Origin: Xenophilus sp. Marseille-Q4582
Lineage (GTDB): Bacteria; Pseudomonadota; Gammaproteobacteria; Burkholderiales; Burkholderiaceae_C
Assembly (NCBI RefSeq): GCF_916700565.1
Contig: NZ_CAKAKO010000006.1
Coordinates: forward strand, 496,001-560,000
Direction: 5' to 3'
DNA length: 64,000 bases
Made by a program: the position numbers and the translations under genes. Shown here piece after piece: positions 33,367-41,482 of this stretch. The notes beneath the pieces are model-generated. The model was given only the letters and a program-made list of their open reading frames with translations, did no database searches and was not told where the DNA came from. The first letter of the stretch is position 1; every line of letters starts with the position of its first letter.

Positions 33367-34146
33367 TCAGCGCGGCAGGGCGATCCATTGATCGCCCACG
33401 GCATGCACGCGCACGCGGTCGTCGAACACGGCTTCGAGCGCGCGGTGGGTGGCGGCATCGCCGCTCGGGCCGTGGTGCCGCACCCGGCCGCCGGCCATCA
33501 CGACCACGCGGTCGGCCGACAGCGCGGCATGGAGCTCGTGCAGCACGCTGACGACCGTGTGGCCGGCGCGCGCCAGTTCGCGCGCGGTGGCCAGGCAGTC
33601 GGCCTGGTGCGGTGGGTCCAGGTTGGCCAGCGGTTCGTCCATCAGCAGCACGGGGGCCTGCACGGCCAGGGCGCGCGCCAGCAGCACGCGCTGCCGTTCC
33701 CCGCCCGAGAGCTGGCCCAGCGGCCGCTCGCGCCAGTCCCAGGCCTGCGTGCGGCGCATGGCGGCTTGCACGGCCGCATGGTCGGCCGCCGAGGGCGCGG
33801 CCAGCCAGCGCTGGTGCGGCAGGCGGCCCAGCATCACGACGTCGAGACTGGCCAGGTCGTCGGCCGCGGCGTCGGTGGCCCCGCCCTGCGCCAGCCAGGC
33901 CAGGGCGCGGGCGCGCTCGCGCGCCGGCCACTGCGCCAGCGGCCGGCCGCCCAGCAGCACCCTGCCTTCGTGCGGCAGCAGGCCCGCCAGCGCGCGCAGC
34001 AGGGTGGACTTGCCGGCGCCGTTGGGCCCGACGATGCTGGTCCAGCAGCCGGGCGCGAAGGCGATGTCGATGCCGTGCAGCACCGGCACCCCGCCCAGGC
34101 GGACGGCCAGCGCGCGGGCCTCCAGCGGCATCCCGGCCGGGTTCAT
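33367..34146 (-). CDS. btuD: Cobalamin ABC transporter ATP-binding protein
   Basis: A 259-residue ABC ATPase. Walker A is GPNGAGKST (about 39-47), the signature [17 protein letters not shown] is near 145, Walker [13 protein letters not shown] near 167, and a switch His in LHELHAAL near 202. By family and context it powers vitamin B12 import with BtuC and BtuF. It overlaps btuC by 4 bp (ATGA), so translation is coupled. Sequence alone cannot separate B12 from haem or siderophore ATPases, but the riboswitch-led B12 locus settles the likely substrate. Confidence 0.9.
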   Translation of the reverse strand: MNPAGMPLEARALAVRLGGVPVLHGIDIAFAPGCWTSIVGPNGAGKSTLLRALAGLLPHEGRVLLGGRPLAQWPARERARALAWLAQGGATDAAADDLASLDVVMLGRLPHQRWLAAPSAADHAAVQAAMRRTQAWDWRERPLGQLSGGERQRVLLARALAVQAPVLLMDEPLANLDPPHQADCLATARELARAGHTVVSVLHELHAALSADRVVVMAGGRVRHHGPSGDAATHRALEAVFDDRVRVHAVGDQWIALPR

Positions 34147-35141
34147 CGCATGCGCCCCCGCCCGCGCCGGTGCATGAGCCACAGCAGGTAGCTGCCGCCC
34201 AGCACGGCGGTGAGCACGCCCACCGGCAGCTCCTGCGGCGCGATGAGCCAGCGCGCCAGCAGGTCGGCCGCCATCAGCAGCAGGCCGCCCATCAGCGCCG
34301 ACAGCAGCACCAGCCGCGCATGGGTGGTCTTGACGATGGAGCGCACCAGATGCGGCGCGGCCAGGCCGACGAAGGCGATCAGCCCGGTCTGCGCCACGGC
34401 CGCGCCGGTGGCCAGGGCCAGCACGGCGACCAGCGCGGCACGCATGGCGGGCAGCGGCAGGCCCAGGCTGGCGGCGGTGGCCTCGCCCAGCGCCAGGCCG
34501 TCGAGCACGGGCGCCAGCGCCCAGGCGGCCAGCAGGCAGACCGCGAGCATGGCGGCCATCACGCCGCCCGCGCCCCAGCCCAGCAGGCCCGTGCTGCCCA
34601 GCATGAAGGCGGTGACGGCCTGCAGGATGTCGACCGAGGCGATGGTGATCAGGTCCTTCACCGCGCCCAGCACCACGCCCACGATCACGCCGGCCAGCAG
34701 CAGGTGCAAGGTCTGCTGCACGCCGCGCGCCAGCGTCAGCGTGAGCATCACGGCCACCACGGCGCCGATGAAGGCCGCGCCCGTCAGCCCCAGCCGCACC
34801 ACCCAGTGCGTGGCGCCGGGCGAGGTGCCGAAGGCGGCCAGCGCCAGCGCCACGGCCAGCAGCGCGCCCGAGGCGCTGCCCAGCAGGTAGGGGTCGGCCA
34901 GCGGATTGCGGAACAGCCCCTGCGCCACCGCGCCGGCCAGGCCCAGCAGCGCGCCGGCCAGCCAGGCGCCCAGCGTGCGCGGCAGGCGGATGTCCCACAC
35001 GATCTGCCAGGCGATGGGGTCGGCCTGCATCTGCCAGATGCGCTGCATGCCCGTGCTGCCGATGGCCGCGCCCAGCGCCAGCAGGGCCGCCGCGGCCAGC
35101 AGCAGCGCCCCCGCGAGCCAGCGTGCGCGGCGGGCGTTCAT
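34143..35141 (-). CDS. btuC: Cobalamin ABC transporter permease (FecCD/BtuC family)
   Basis: A 332-residue permease with about ten membrane helices. The N-terminal [21 protein letters not shown] and [19 protein letters not shown] (about 75-93) are the FecCD/BtuC signatures; [15 protein letters not shown] near 260 is the coupling region facing BtuD. It overlaps both btuD (4 bp) and btuF (4 bp). It translocates B12 across the inner membrane after delivery by BtuF. Confidence 0.92.
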   Translation of the reverse strand: MNARRARWLAGALLLAAAALLALGAAIGSTGMQRIWQMQADPIAWQIVWDIRLPRTLGAWLAGALLGLAGAVAQGLFRNPLADPYLLGSASGALLAVALALAAFGTSPGATHWVVRLGLTGAAFIGAVVAVMLTLTLARGVQQTLHLLLAGVIVGVVLGAVKDLITIASVDILQAVTAFMLGSTGLLGWGAGGVMAAMLAVCLLAAWALAPVLDGLALGEATAASLGLPLPAMRAALVAVLALATGAAVAQTGLIAFVGLAAPHLVRSIVKTTHARLVLLSALMGGLLLMAADLLARWLIAPQELPVGVLTAVLGGSYLLWLMHRRGRGRMR

Positions 35142-36064
35142 CGGCGCGCCCCGCCCGGCGCGGCGGCCATCATCGACAGGCAATGGGCCATCAGCCGCGC
35201 GCCTTCGGCCATGCGCGGGCCCGGACGCACCACGCGGTCGGACTCGTCGGCCGTGAAGCGGCACACGCGCGCCTGCTTCACGGCGTCGATGCCGCTCCAG
35301 CCGGGGCGCTGCTCCAGCCCCTGCGCGCTGCGCGCGCCCACCATGATGAGCGCCGGGTTGGCCCGCACCACGTATTCGGGGTTGAGCTTGGGGAAAGGCC
35401 CCAGCTCGGGCGCGACGATGTTGCGCGCATGCAGGCGCGTGAGCGTCTCGCCGATGAAGGAACCCGGGCCGGCGGCATAGGGGCCGCCGCTCACCTCGAC
35501 GTACACGCGTGCGCCGTAGGCCGCCCGGGGCACCGACTGGGCGGCGGCTTCCACCGCGGCGTCGATGCGGCGCCACAGGGCCTGCACGTCGCCGGCCGGC
35601 AGGCCCAGCAGCTGCGCCACGCGCGCCGCCACGCGCTGCACGTCGGCATGGGTCTTGGGCTCCAGCACGGCCACCGTGAGGCCCAGCGCCTGCAGCCGGT
35701 CGGCCACGCGCGAGGACTGCGCGACCAGCACCAGGTCGGGCTTGAGCGCGACGATCGCTTCCACGTTCGGGTCCAGCCCGCCGCCGACCTGCGGCAGCGT
35801 GCGCACGGCCTCGGGCCAGTTGGAATAGCGGTCCACGCCCACCAGGCGCGCGCAGGCGCCCAGCTCGCACACGGTCTCGGTCAGCGAGGGCAAGGTGGTG
35901 ACGATGCGCTGCGGCGGCTGCGCAAGGCGCACGGCCCGGCCGCGGTCGTCGGTGATCTGCAGCGGCGCCGGCACGGCCTGCGCGCCCGCAGGCAGCACGG
36001 CCCCGAGCAGGCCTGCCGCCAGCACCGCCGCACGCAGCGCGGCCCGTGTCGAAGAAGGATTCAT
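35138..36064 (-). CDS. btuF: Cobalamin-binding periplasmic protein (BtuF-like)
   Basis: A 308-residue class III solute-binding protein. The signal peptide ends LPAGAQA (about 30). ITDDRGRAVRLAQPPQRIVT then LPSLTETVCELGACARLVGV (about 58-77) is typical of BtuF, as is EAIVALKPDLVLVA near 105. It collects B12 from BtuB and hands it to BtuCD. It overlaps cobU and btuC by 4 bp each. The first four genes after the repeat are tightly packed, so the transporter is cotranscribed with cobU. Confidence 0.9.
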   Translation of the reverse strand: MNPSSTRAALRAAVLAAGLLGAVLPAGAQAVPAPLQITDDRGRAVRLAQPPQRIVTTLPSLTETVCELGACARLVGVDRYSNWPEAVRTLPQVGGGLDPNVEAIVALKPDLVLVAQSSRVADRLQALGLTVAVLEPKTHADVQRVAARVAQLLGLPAGDVQALWRRIDAAVEAAAQSVPRAAYGARVYVEVSGGPYAAGPGSFIGETLTRLHARNIVAPELGPFPKLNPEYVVRANPALIMVGARSAQGLEQRPGWSGIDAVKQARVCRFTADESDRVVRPGPRMAEGARLMAHCLSMMAAAPGGARR

Positions 36065-36630
36065 GCGGGGCCCTTCAAGGTCAGCGGCAGCCCGGCTGCC
36101 ATGAAGGTGACGCGCGCGCACGCGGCCGCCACCTCCTGGTTCATGCGGCCCAGCAGGTCCACGTACAGGCGCACCTCCTCGCCCATCGGGATCACGCCCA
36201 GGCCCACCTCGTTGCTCACCAGCACCACGGGGCCGGCGGCTTCCGCGAGGGCGACGGGCAGCAGCGCCAAAAGCTGGTCGGTGGCGGGCGCGGCTGCGCG
36301 GACCGGATCCAGGTCGGCCGGCATCATCAGGTTGCTCAGCCACAGCGTCAGGCAGTCCACCACCACCAGCGTCTGGGGGGTGCTCAGGCCCAGGACGGCT
36401 TCGGGCAAGCGCAAGGGCTCTTCCAGCGTCTCCATGGCCGGCACGCGCTCGGCGCGGTCCTGCCGGTGCCGGGCGATGCGCGCGCGCATCTCGGCGTCCC
36501 AGGGCTGGGCGGTGGCCACCATCACGGCGCGGTGCGCCTCCGATTGCGCCAGCCACTGCTGGGCCAGCGTTTCGGCGCGGCGCGACTTGCCGCTGCGCTG
36601 GCCGCCCAGGATCAGTTCGCTGACGACCAT
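36061..36630 (-). CDS. cobU: Adenosylcobinamide kinase / guanylyltransferase
   Basis: A 189-residue bifunctional CobU/CobP enzyme that phosphorylates adenosylcobinamide and transfers GMP to it, making the CobS substrate. P-loop ELILGGQRSGKSRRAE (about 5-20), the active-site region ARIARHRQDRAERVPAMETL (His about 54) and DCLTLWLSNLM near 92 are diagnostic, with VSNEVGLGVIPMGEEVRLY near 138. ATG 36630 begins MVVSELILGG. It follows a dispersed repeat that separates it from cobB. Confidence 0.94.
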   Translation of the reverse strand: MVVSELILGGQRSGKSRRAETLAQQWLAQSEAHRAVMVATAQPWDAEMRARIARHRQDRAERVPAMETLEEPLRLPEAVLGLSTPQTLVVVDCLTLWLSNLMMPADLDPVRAAAPATDQLLALLPVALAEAAGPVVLVSNEVGLGVIPMGEEVRLYVDLLGRMNQEVAAACARVTFMAAGLPLTLKGPA

Positions 36631-36664
36631 GTCAGTCGCGCCCGGCCGCCCGAAGCGACTGACG

Positions 36665-36716
36665 CGCCCCCTCGGGGGGCAGCGGACCACGCGAAGCGGG
36701 GGAGCGTGGGGGCGGT
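36665..36716. repeat. Dispersed GC-rich palindromic repeat, copy 2 (inside the B12 operon)
   Basis: GCCCCCTCGGGGGGCAGCGG, then CGAAGCGGGGGAGCGTGGGG, closely matches the copy at 14415-14456. It fills the 92-bp gap between cobB and cobU and folds as GCCCCC/GGGGGC. It may affect mRNA stability between the proximal and distal B12 genes. Confidence 0.65.
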
Positions 36717-36722
36717 CTCATT

Positions 36723-38081
36723 TCAGCCATGAGCGTCCGCCTGCGGCGCCGGGCCGCCGAACAGGTGCACCACCGCGTCGGGCGCGGACGCGAACCACGC
36801 GTGGAAGTAGCTCGCGCGCACAGGGCCCTGCACGTACAGCGCCTCGCCCGCGTCGGCGCGGGGCGCCTGGCCGGGCCGCGCGCTGCGCGCCTGCGGCGGC
36901 AGCGGCGTCTGGCAGATGGAGTAGTGGAAGGTGTGTCCGCGCAAGAGGTGGGCTCCGATGGCAAGTTGCTGGGGGCCGAGGCCGGCCAGGCGGCGCCGCA
37001 TCACGGTGCGGCCGGGCAGCAGGCCCCACATCGTGTGCACGGCCCCGTCGGCGCCCTCCAGCGCGTCGAAAAGCGCCATCATGCCGCCACATTCGGCCCA
37101 GACCGGACGCCCTTTCGCCACGTGCGCCCGCAACTGCACCCGCAGATCGTCGCGGGCGGCCAGCGCCGGCGCGTGCAGCTCGGGGTAGCCGCCGGGCAGC
37201 CACAGCGCGTCGCAGTCGGGCAGCGCATCGCCCGCGAGCGGCGAGAAGAACAGGCACTGCGCGCCCAGTTGCTGCAGCACGGCCAGGTTGGCGGGGTAGA
37301 TGAAGCAGAAGGCCGCATCGCGCGCGATCGCGATGCGCCGGCCTTCCAGGCGCCGTGCCCGTGGCGCGGCCACGGGCGGCGCGGCAAAGTGCACCTGCGG
37401 CAGATCGGCCAGCGCACGCCGGCCCAGCGGCGTGGCGGCCAGCGCGTCGGCGGCGGCGTCGATGCGCGCGAGCGCATCTTCCAGCTCGGCGCTGGCGATC
37501 AGGCCCAGGTGCCGCTGCGGCAGCGCGAAATCGGCGCCCGCACCGCCGCTTCGGGGCAGGCCGCCCAGCCAGTCGGCCGGCTCGCGCAAGGCGGCCTGCA
37601 GCATCGCGCCGTGCTGTTCGCCGGCCACGCGGTTGGCCAGCACGCCGGCCCAGGGCAGGCCGGGCTCGTAGGTCTTCAGGCCATGCACCAGCGCACCGAA
37701 GGTGCCGGCCATGGCGCCGGCGTCGATGACGGCCAGCACCGGCAGGCCCAGGCGCCGCGCCAGGTCGGCCGCGCTGGGGGCACCGTCGAACAGACCCATC
37801 ACGCCTTCGACCACGATCAGCTCGCTCTCGCGCGCGGCCGCGTGCAGGCGCGCCCGGCAGTCGGCCTCGCCCGTCATCCACAGGTCCAGCGCGTCCACCG
37901 CCTCGCCGGTGGCGAGCGCCAGCCATTGCGGGTCGAGGAAGTCGGGCCCGCTCTTGAAGGCGCGCACGCGGCGGCCCTGGCGCGCATGCAGGCGCGCCAG
38001 GGCCGCCGCCACGGTGGTCTTGCCCTGGCCCGAGGCCGGGGCCGCGACCAGCACGGCGGCGCAGCGCACCTCGTCGCGCAT
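36723..38081 (-). CDS. cobB: Cobyrinic acid a,c-diamide synthase
   Basis: A 452-residue glutamine-dependent amidase (CbiA/CobB) acting on the a and c carboxylates of the corrin ring. N-terminal P-loop VLVAAPASGQGKTTVAAALA with FKSGPDFLDPQWLALATGE (about 42-60), then VEGVMGLFDGAP near 93; C-terminal amidotransferase half with AECGGMMALFDALEG (Cys about 333) and a late His in HTFHYS. It starts just 2 bp before the btuB stop region and is thus second in the riboswitch-led operon. Confidence 0.94.
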   Translation of the reverse strand: MRDEVRCAAVLVAAPASGQGKTTVAAALARLHARQGRRVRAFKSGPDFLDPQWLALATGEAVDALDLWMTGEADCRARLHAAARESELIVVEGVMGLFDGAPSAADLARRLGLPVLAVIDAGAMAGTFGALVHGLKTYEPGLPWAGVLANRVAGEQHGAMLQAALREPADWLGGLPRSGGAGADFALPQRHLGLIASAELEDALARIDAAADALAATPLGRRALADLPQVHFAAPPVAAPRARRLEGRRIAIARDAAFCFIYPANLAVLQQLGAQCLFFSPLAGDALPDCDALWLPGGYPELHAPALAARDDLRVQLRAHVAKGRPVWAECGGMMALFDALEGADGAVHTMWGLLPGRTVMRRRLAGLGPQQLAIGAHLLRGHTFHYSICQTPLPPQARSARPGQAPRADAGEALYVQGPVRASYFHAWFASAPDAVVHLFGGPAPQADAHG

Positions 38082-38083
38082 GT

Positions 38084-40018
38084 TCAGCGCGGTGCCCACT
38101 TCAGGTTGACGTAGGCGGTGCGGCCGGCCGTGGCATAGCCGCGCGCCAGCTCGTAGCGCTTGTCGGTCGCGTTGTCCACGCGCGCGCTCACGGTCCATTC
38201 GGGTGTGATCTGCGTGCTGGCCGACAGGTTGACCAGCGTGTAGCCGCCCAGGCGCGTGGTGTTGGCCGCGTTGTCCCAGCGCCGGCCCGAGGCCTGCACC
38301 TCGGCGCCCAGCGTCCAGCCCGCGATGCGCCAGTCGGCGCCCAGCACGCCGTGGGCGCGCGCGCGGCGCGCCAGCAGCTTGTCGGTGTCCAGGTCGCGCG
38401 GCTCCTGAAGGTCCAGCGACGCGCGCAGGGTCAGGTCGCCGATGCGGTGGCCGGCGGCGAAGGTGATGCCGGTGTACTCGGCGCGGCCCACGCTGTTGTA
38501 GCAGCCGAAAGCGGCGCCGCACCTCGTGCGCGCGCCGTCGAAGACGATCAGGTTGCGCACGCGGTTGCGGTAGGCGACCACGCTGGCGTTCGTGTCGCCG
38601 CTGGCGTAACGCAGGCCCACTTCCATGTTGCGGCTGGCCTCGGGCTGGAGGCTGGGGTCGCCGTACTCGCTGAAGCGCTGGTACAGCGTGGGCGCGCGGA
38701 AGGCCGTGCCGGCCGAAGCCGTGACGCGCCAGCCCTTGGCGAATTCGTAGCCGTAGGCCGCGCTGCCCGTGGTCTTGCCGCCGAACTCGCTGTCCTTGTC
38801 GTGCCGCACATTGAGCTGCAGCGAGTGGCGGCCCTGCACGTAGCCATAGCCCAGGGCCACGGCGTCCTGCGAGCGCTCGCGGTCGATGGTCTTGCTGTAG
38901 GCGTCCAGGGCCGGGTTGAGCAGCCGGTCCTCGCGCCGCTCCAGCGCCGCCGTGACCAGGTGCGCGCCCGTGCGGTACTCGTTCTCGAAGCGGTAATCGC
39001 GCAGCTGCGTCTGCGTGATGTAGCTGGCGGGCTGGCCGACGATGCGCGTCTCGTAGCGCTGGCTCGAATCGGTGACCGACAGGCGGGTCTTGTATTCGGG
39101 CGTCCACTGCGCCGTCCAGCCCAGGCCGGCGGTGCGCAGGTGGTGATGGTTGCGGTCGTCGTTGAAGATGCGCGCCCGCGTGTACGAGCTGCCCGAGCTG
39201 GCGTCGTAGGCCGACTGCATCTCGCTGGCCAGCGCGTTGGCATCCAGCCGGTGCTGCGCGTTGATGCGCCAGCCCAGGCGCACGTTCGCGGCATGGGTGC
39301 GGTAGAGGTCCAGGTCGGGGTTGTGGCGGATGTCGGGCGTGCGCACGTCGAAGCCGGCGCTTTCCTGGTAGCTGGCGCCGACGGCATAGTCGAAGTCGCC
39401 GGCCTGGCCGCTCACGCCGGTTTCGACCTTGCGCGTGCGCTGGCTGCCGATGCCTGCGCTGACGAAGGGCTGCACACCGCCCTCGCCTTTCCGGGTGAAG
39501 ATCTGGATCACGCCGCCGATGGCGTCGGAGCCGTACACGGCCGCGGCCGGGCCGCGCAGCACTTCGATGCGCTCGACCTGCGCGAGCGGGATGGCCTCCC
39601 AAGGCGCGCCTCCGGTGGACTGCGTGTCCAGCCGCACGCCGTCCAGGTAGACGGCGGTGAAGCGCGTCTCGGCGCCGCGCACGAACACGCTGGAGGTGCT
39701 GCCGATGCTGCCGTTGCGCGAGATCTCGATGCCCGGCAGGCGCGCCAGCACGTCCAGCACGCCGGTCGCGCCGCTCGCCTCGATGGTGTCGCGGTCGACG
39801 ATGGACACGTCGGCCACCAGGTCCGACAGCGGCTGCGCCACACGTGTGGCCGTGACCACGGTTTCATGGAGGGCCGGCACGGCCACCACGGCCAGCGGCG
39901 CCACCTGCGGCGATTGGGCGGCCGCCAGCATCGGCAGCGCCGCACCGACGGCGCCCGCCAGGGCGTGCAGGGGCAGGCGCGGCCAGGCGCGCGAAGAAAA
40001 GACAACGCGGGAGTTCAT
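38084..40018 (-). CDS. btuB: Vitamin B12 TonB-dependent outer-membrane receptor
   Basis: A 644-residue receptor with signal peptide ending PMLAAAQ (about 31), a TonB box HETVVTATRV (about 46), a plug domain (DRDTIEASGATGVLDVLARL, then SVFVRGAETRFTAVYLDGVR and GSDAIGGVIQIFT) and a 22-strand-type barrel. The plug matches BtuB. It imports corrinoids across the outer membrane for BtuFCD. ATG 40018 begins the signal peptide. A cobalamin riboswitch lies in the leader, which is the expected control. The last residues (YVNLKWAPR) lack the usual terminal aromatic. Confidence 0.93.
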   Translation of the reverse strand: MNSRVVFSSRAWPRLPLHALAGAVGAALPMLAAAQSPQVAPLAVVAVPALHETVVTATRVAQPLSDLVADVSIVDRDTIEASGATGVLDVLARLPGIEISRNGSIGSTSSVFVRGAETRFTAVYLDGVRLDTQSTGGAPWEAIPLAQVERIEVLRGPAAAVYGSDAIGGVIQIFTRKGEGGVQPFVSAGIGSQRTRKVETGVSGQAGDFDYAVGASYQESAGFDVRTPDIRHNPDLDLYRTHAANVRLGWRINAQHRLDANALASEMQSAYDASSGSSYTRARIFNDDRNHHHLRTAGLGWTAQWTPEYKTRLSVTDSSQRYETRIVGQPASYITQTQLRDYRFENEYRTGAHLVTAALERREDRLLNPALDAYSKTIDRERSQDAVALGYGYVQGRHSLQLNVRHDKDSEFGGKTTGSAAYGYEFAKGWRVTASAGTAFRAPTLYQRFSEYGDPSLQPEASRNMEVGLRYASGDTNASVVAYRNRVRNLIVFDGARTRCGAAFGCYNSVGRAEYTGITFAAGHRIGDLTLRASLDLQEPRDLDTDKLLARRARAHGVLGADWRIAGWTLGAEVQASGRRWDNAANTTRLGGYTLVNLSASTQITPEWTVSARVDNATDKRYELARGYATAGRTAYVNLKWAPR

Positions 40019-40080
40019 GGAAAGACAGATCGCGAAAGCAATACCCGGGTCCGGCTTCCCCGCCGGCACATGGGCACCAT

Positions 40081-40109
40081 GGCCGTGCCTTCCGATGGAG
40101 GGCACGGCC
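40081..40109 (-). promoter_or_regulatory. Expression-platform hairpin between riboswitch and btuB
   Basis: Reverse-strand GGCCGTGCC and GGCACGGCC form a 9-bp stem just 3' of the riboswitch B12 box and 63 bp before btuB ATG. There is no T-run, so it may work by blocking translation or through Rho rather than as an intrinsic terminator. Confidence 0.5.
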
Positions 40110-40340
40110 GCCTCGTTGGCCGGTATCCGGGCTGACAGCCTCCTCTTTCGCCTTCCCAGGCGCCGTGTGTCGGCGGCGCCCAGTGGCTGATTGAAAGAGG
40201 TGGTGCGCGTGACGGGCACGGCACCGCTGCTTGACCGTTGCGGGGGCAGCGCAGGCTGGCCGGGGCGGCTGAAAAGGGCCCCCGCTCCTGCTTCCCGTTG
40301 AACTGCGACGCGCGAACCGCGGCGCGAGCACCAACGGCGC
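40110..40340 (-). promoter_or_regulatory. Cobalamin (AdoCbl-type) riboswitch
   Basis: The reverse strand carries the conserved cobalamin-riboswitch blocks in order: GTTCAACGGGAAGC (40291-40304 region), GCTGCCCCCGCAAC (40237-40250), AGCCACTGG (40180-40188), GGGAAGGCG (40149-40157) and the B12 box GTCAGCCCGGATACCGGCC (40118-40136). These fold around P3-P6 with GC arms between. It precedes btuB and should repress the locus when adenosylcobalamin is plentiful. Confidence 0.93.
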
Positions 40341-40342
40341 GG

Positions 40343-40348
40343 ATTCTA
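40343..40348 (-). promoter_or_regulatory. -10-like hexamer for the btuB operon
   Basis: TAGAAT on the reverse strand lies a few bases before the first conserved riboswitch segment, so transcription would start near 40336. No clear -35 hexamer. Confidence 0.4.
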
Positions 40349-40398
40349 GGACCTGTTCACGCGCCGCCACGCGCCCTGGGCGACGGTGCCGGCCCGGC

Positions 40399-40426
40399 TT
40401 GGCGCCGCGCACGCCCGACCTACAAT
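40399..40426 (+). promoter_or_regulatory. Promoter of the zapB-like/zapA genes
   Basis: TTGGCG at 40399-40404 and TACAAT at 40421-40426 are separated by 16 bases. The start point would fall at about 40433, only 1-2 bases before ATG 40435, implying a leaderless mRNA. Confidence 0.55.
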
Positions 40427-40434
40427 CCGCGGCC

Positions 40435-40698
40435 ATGTCCGCAGCCAGTCCCATCGACCAGATCGCCGAGCGCGTGGAGCGGCTGCTCGTGCGCTTCGAC
40501 GAAACCCAGCGCACCAACGCGCTGCTGCAGGCGCAGGTGGATGCGCTGACGCGCGAACGCGACATGCTCAAGTCGCGCCTGGCGGCCGCGCGCACGCGCA
40601 TCGACGCCATGCTGGAGCGCCTGCCCGCCGTGGCCGGGGAACCTGCCTCCCCCACAGCCGACATCGATACCCCGGACGCATCCCACCCCACACCGTGA
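40435..40698 (+). CDS. Small coiled-coil protein, ZapB-like (TIGR02449-type)
   Basis: An 87-residue protein that is almost one coiled coil (IDQIAERVERLLVRFDETQR, then DALTRERDMLKSRLAAARTR, residues 7-60) with an acidic Pro-rich tail. The position immediately before zapA, with a 4-bp GTGA overlap, matches the small coiled-coil gene found beside zapA in many proteobacteria and often called ZapB-like. It probably acts at the division septum with ZapA; that is inferred from fold and neighbour. A promoter with near-zero leader lies upstream. Confidence 0.7.
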   Translation: MSAASPIDQIAERVERLLVRFDETQRTNALLQAQVDALTRERDMLKSRLAAARTRIDAMLERLPAVAGEPASPTADIDTPDASHPTP

Positions 40699-41078
40699 AC
40701 CAGATCGAAGTGCAAATCATGGGCCAGAGCTACCTGCTCGGTTGCCCGGCAGACGGGGAAAGCCAGCTGCGCGAAGCGGTGGCGCGCGTGGACGCGGCCA
40801 TGTGCGGCATCCGCGACGCGGGCAAGGTGAAGGCGCGGGACCGCATCGCAGTGCTGGCGTCGCTGAACCTGGCGTTCGACCTGGTGCAGCGCGAACAGGA
40901 CCTGGCGGCGGCGCGCGAAGCCGCGGCCGCCGCGCCAGCCCCGGCGCCGGCCCCCGCGCCTGCGCCTGCGCCGCTGCTGGCCTATTCGAGCAAGGTCGCC
41001 GCCTCCCCCGACCACCGCGCCGAAGCGCTGATCGAGCGCCTGGACCAGGCGCTGGCGAGCGACGGGCGCCTGCTCTGA
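40695..41078 (+). CDS. zapA: Cell division protein ZapA
   Basis: A 127-residue FtsZ-bundling protein. The N-terminal VQIMGQSYLLGCPADGESQL then LREAVARVDAAMCGIRDAGK and RDRIAVLASLNLAFDLV are typical ZapA. It starts at GTG 40695 inside the upstream gene's stop codon. An unusual Ala-Pro repeat (residues about 78-94) replaces part of the C-terminal coiled coil. 6S RNA follows downstream, the conserved zapA-ssrS order in proteobacteria. Confidence 0.92.
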   Translation: MNQIEVQIMGQSYLLGCPADGESQLREAVARVDAAMCGIRDAGKVKARDRIAVLASLNLAFDLVQREQDLAAAREAAAAAPAPAPAPAPAPAPLLAYSSKVAASPDHRAEALIERLDQALASDGRLL

Positions 41079-41195
41079 ACCGGGCCCGGCCCGGCCCGGC
41101 CCGGCCGCAGAAAAGTGCGCCTGTCAGCGCGCACGATGTCAAGCAAGGCCGCGCCGCCGACATCACATTGACCTGCAACGCCGCGCGGCGGGGCG

Positions 41196-41201
41196 TAGAA
41201 T
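41196..41201 (+). promoter_or_regulatory. -10 hexamer of the 6S RNA gene
   Basis: TAGAAT lies 6-8 bases before the predicted 6S RNA 5' end. A TTGACC at 41168-41173 is 22 bases upstream, too far for a normal -35. Confidence 0.5.
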
Positions 41202-41206
41202 CGAGG

Positions 41207-41385
41207 GCGTCTGCAGAGCATGCCGGGCTTTATATTTCCTTGAACCAATGCTCTATGGAGCCCGGGCTTGATACATTGCCAGGCAAGCGTTGAACATCTC
41301 GCGTCAGATGATCCCAATGCCTGGTTGCTCTCGCCCACCTGAACCCTGCGTTCAGGATGACGGCTCGGTGGCATCTGCAGGCACC
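41207..41385 (+). ncRNA. ssrS: 6S RNA
   Basis: About 178 nt directly downstream of zapA, where proteobacterial 6S RNA genes lie. The ends pair: TCTGCAGA (41210-41217) with TCTGCAGG (41374-41381), then TGCC with GGCA, and GGGC with GCTC. The apical arm pairs CCAGGCA (41279-41285) with TGCCTGG (41318-41324). Between them is a large open bubble, the RNA-polymerase-binding mimic of an open promoter. 6S RNA sequesters sigma-70 holoenzyme in stationary phase. Ends are estimated to within a few bases. Confidence 0.85.
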
Positions 41386-41408
41386 TCATTCGGCTCATCC
41401 GCCTGATC

Positions 41409-41450
41409 ACGGCCCCGCGCAGCATCCGCTCCGGGGCCGTTGTCTTGTCG
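41409..41450 (+). terminator. Terminator downstream of 6S RNA
   Basis: ACGGCCCCG (41409-41417) and CGGGGCCGT (41432-41440) form a perfect 9-bp stem, followed by TGTCTTGTC. It lies 24 bp past the mature 6S end, so the primary transcript is probably trimmed. Confidence 0.7.
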
Positions 41451-41482
41451 GTGGCCGCTCCCCTGCCCCCTTCCCTGCCGCC

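Noticed and set aside
41168-41173. TTGACC as the -35 of the 6S RNA promoter
   Set aside because: Its spacing to TAGAAT is 22 bases, outside the usual 16-18.
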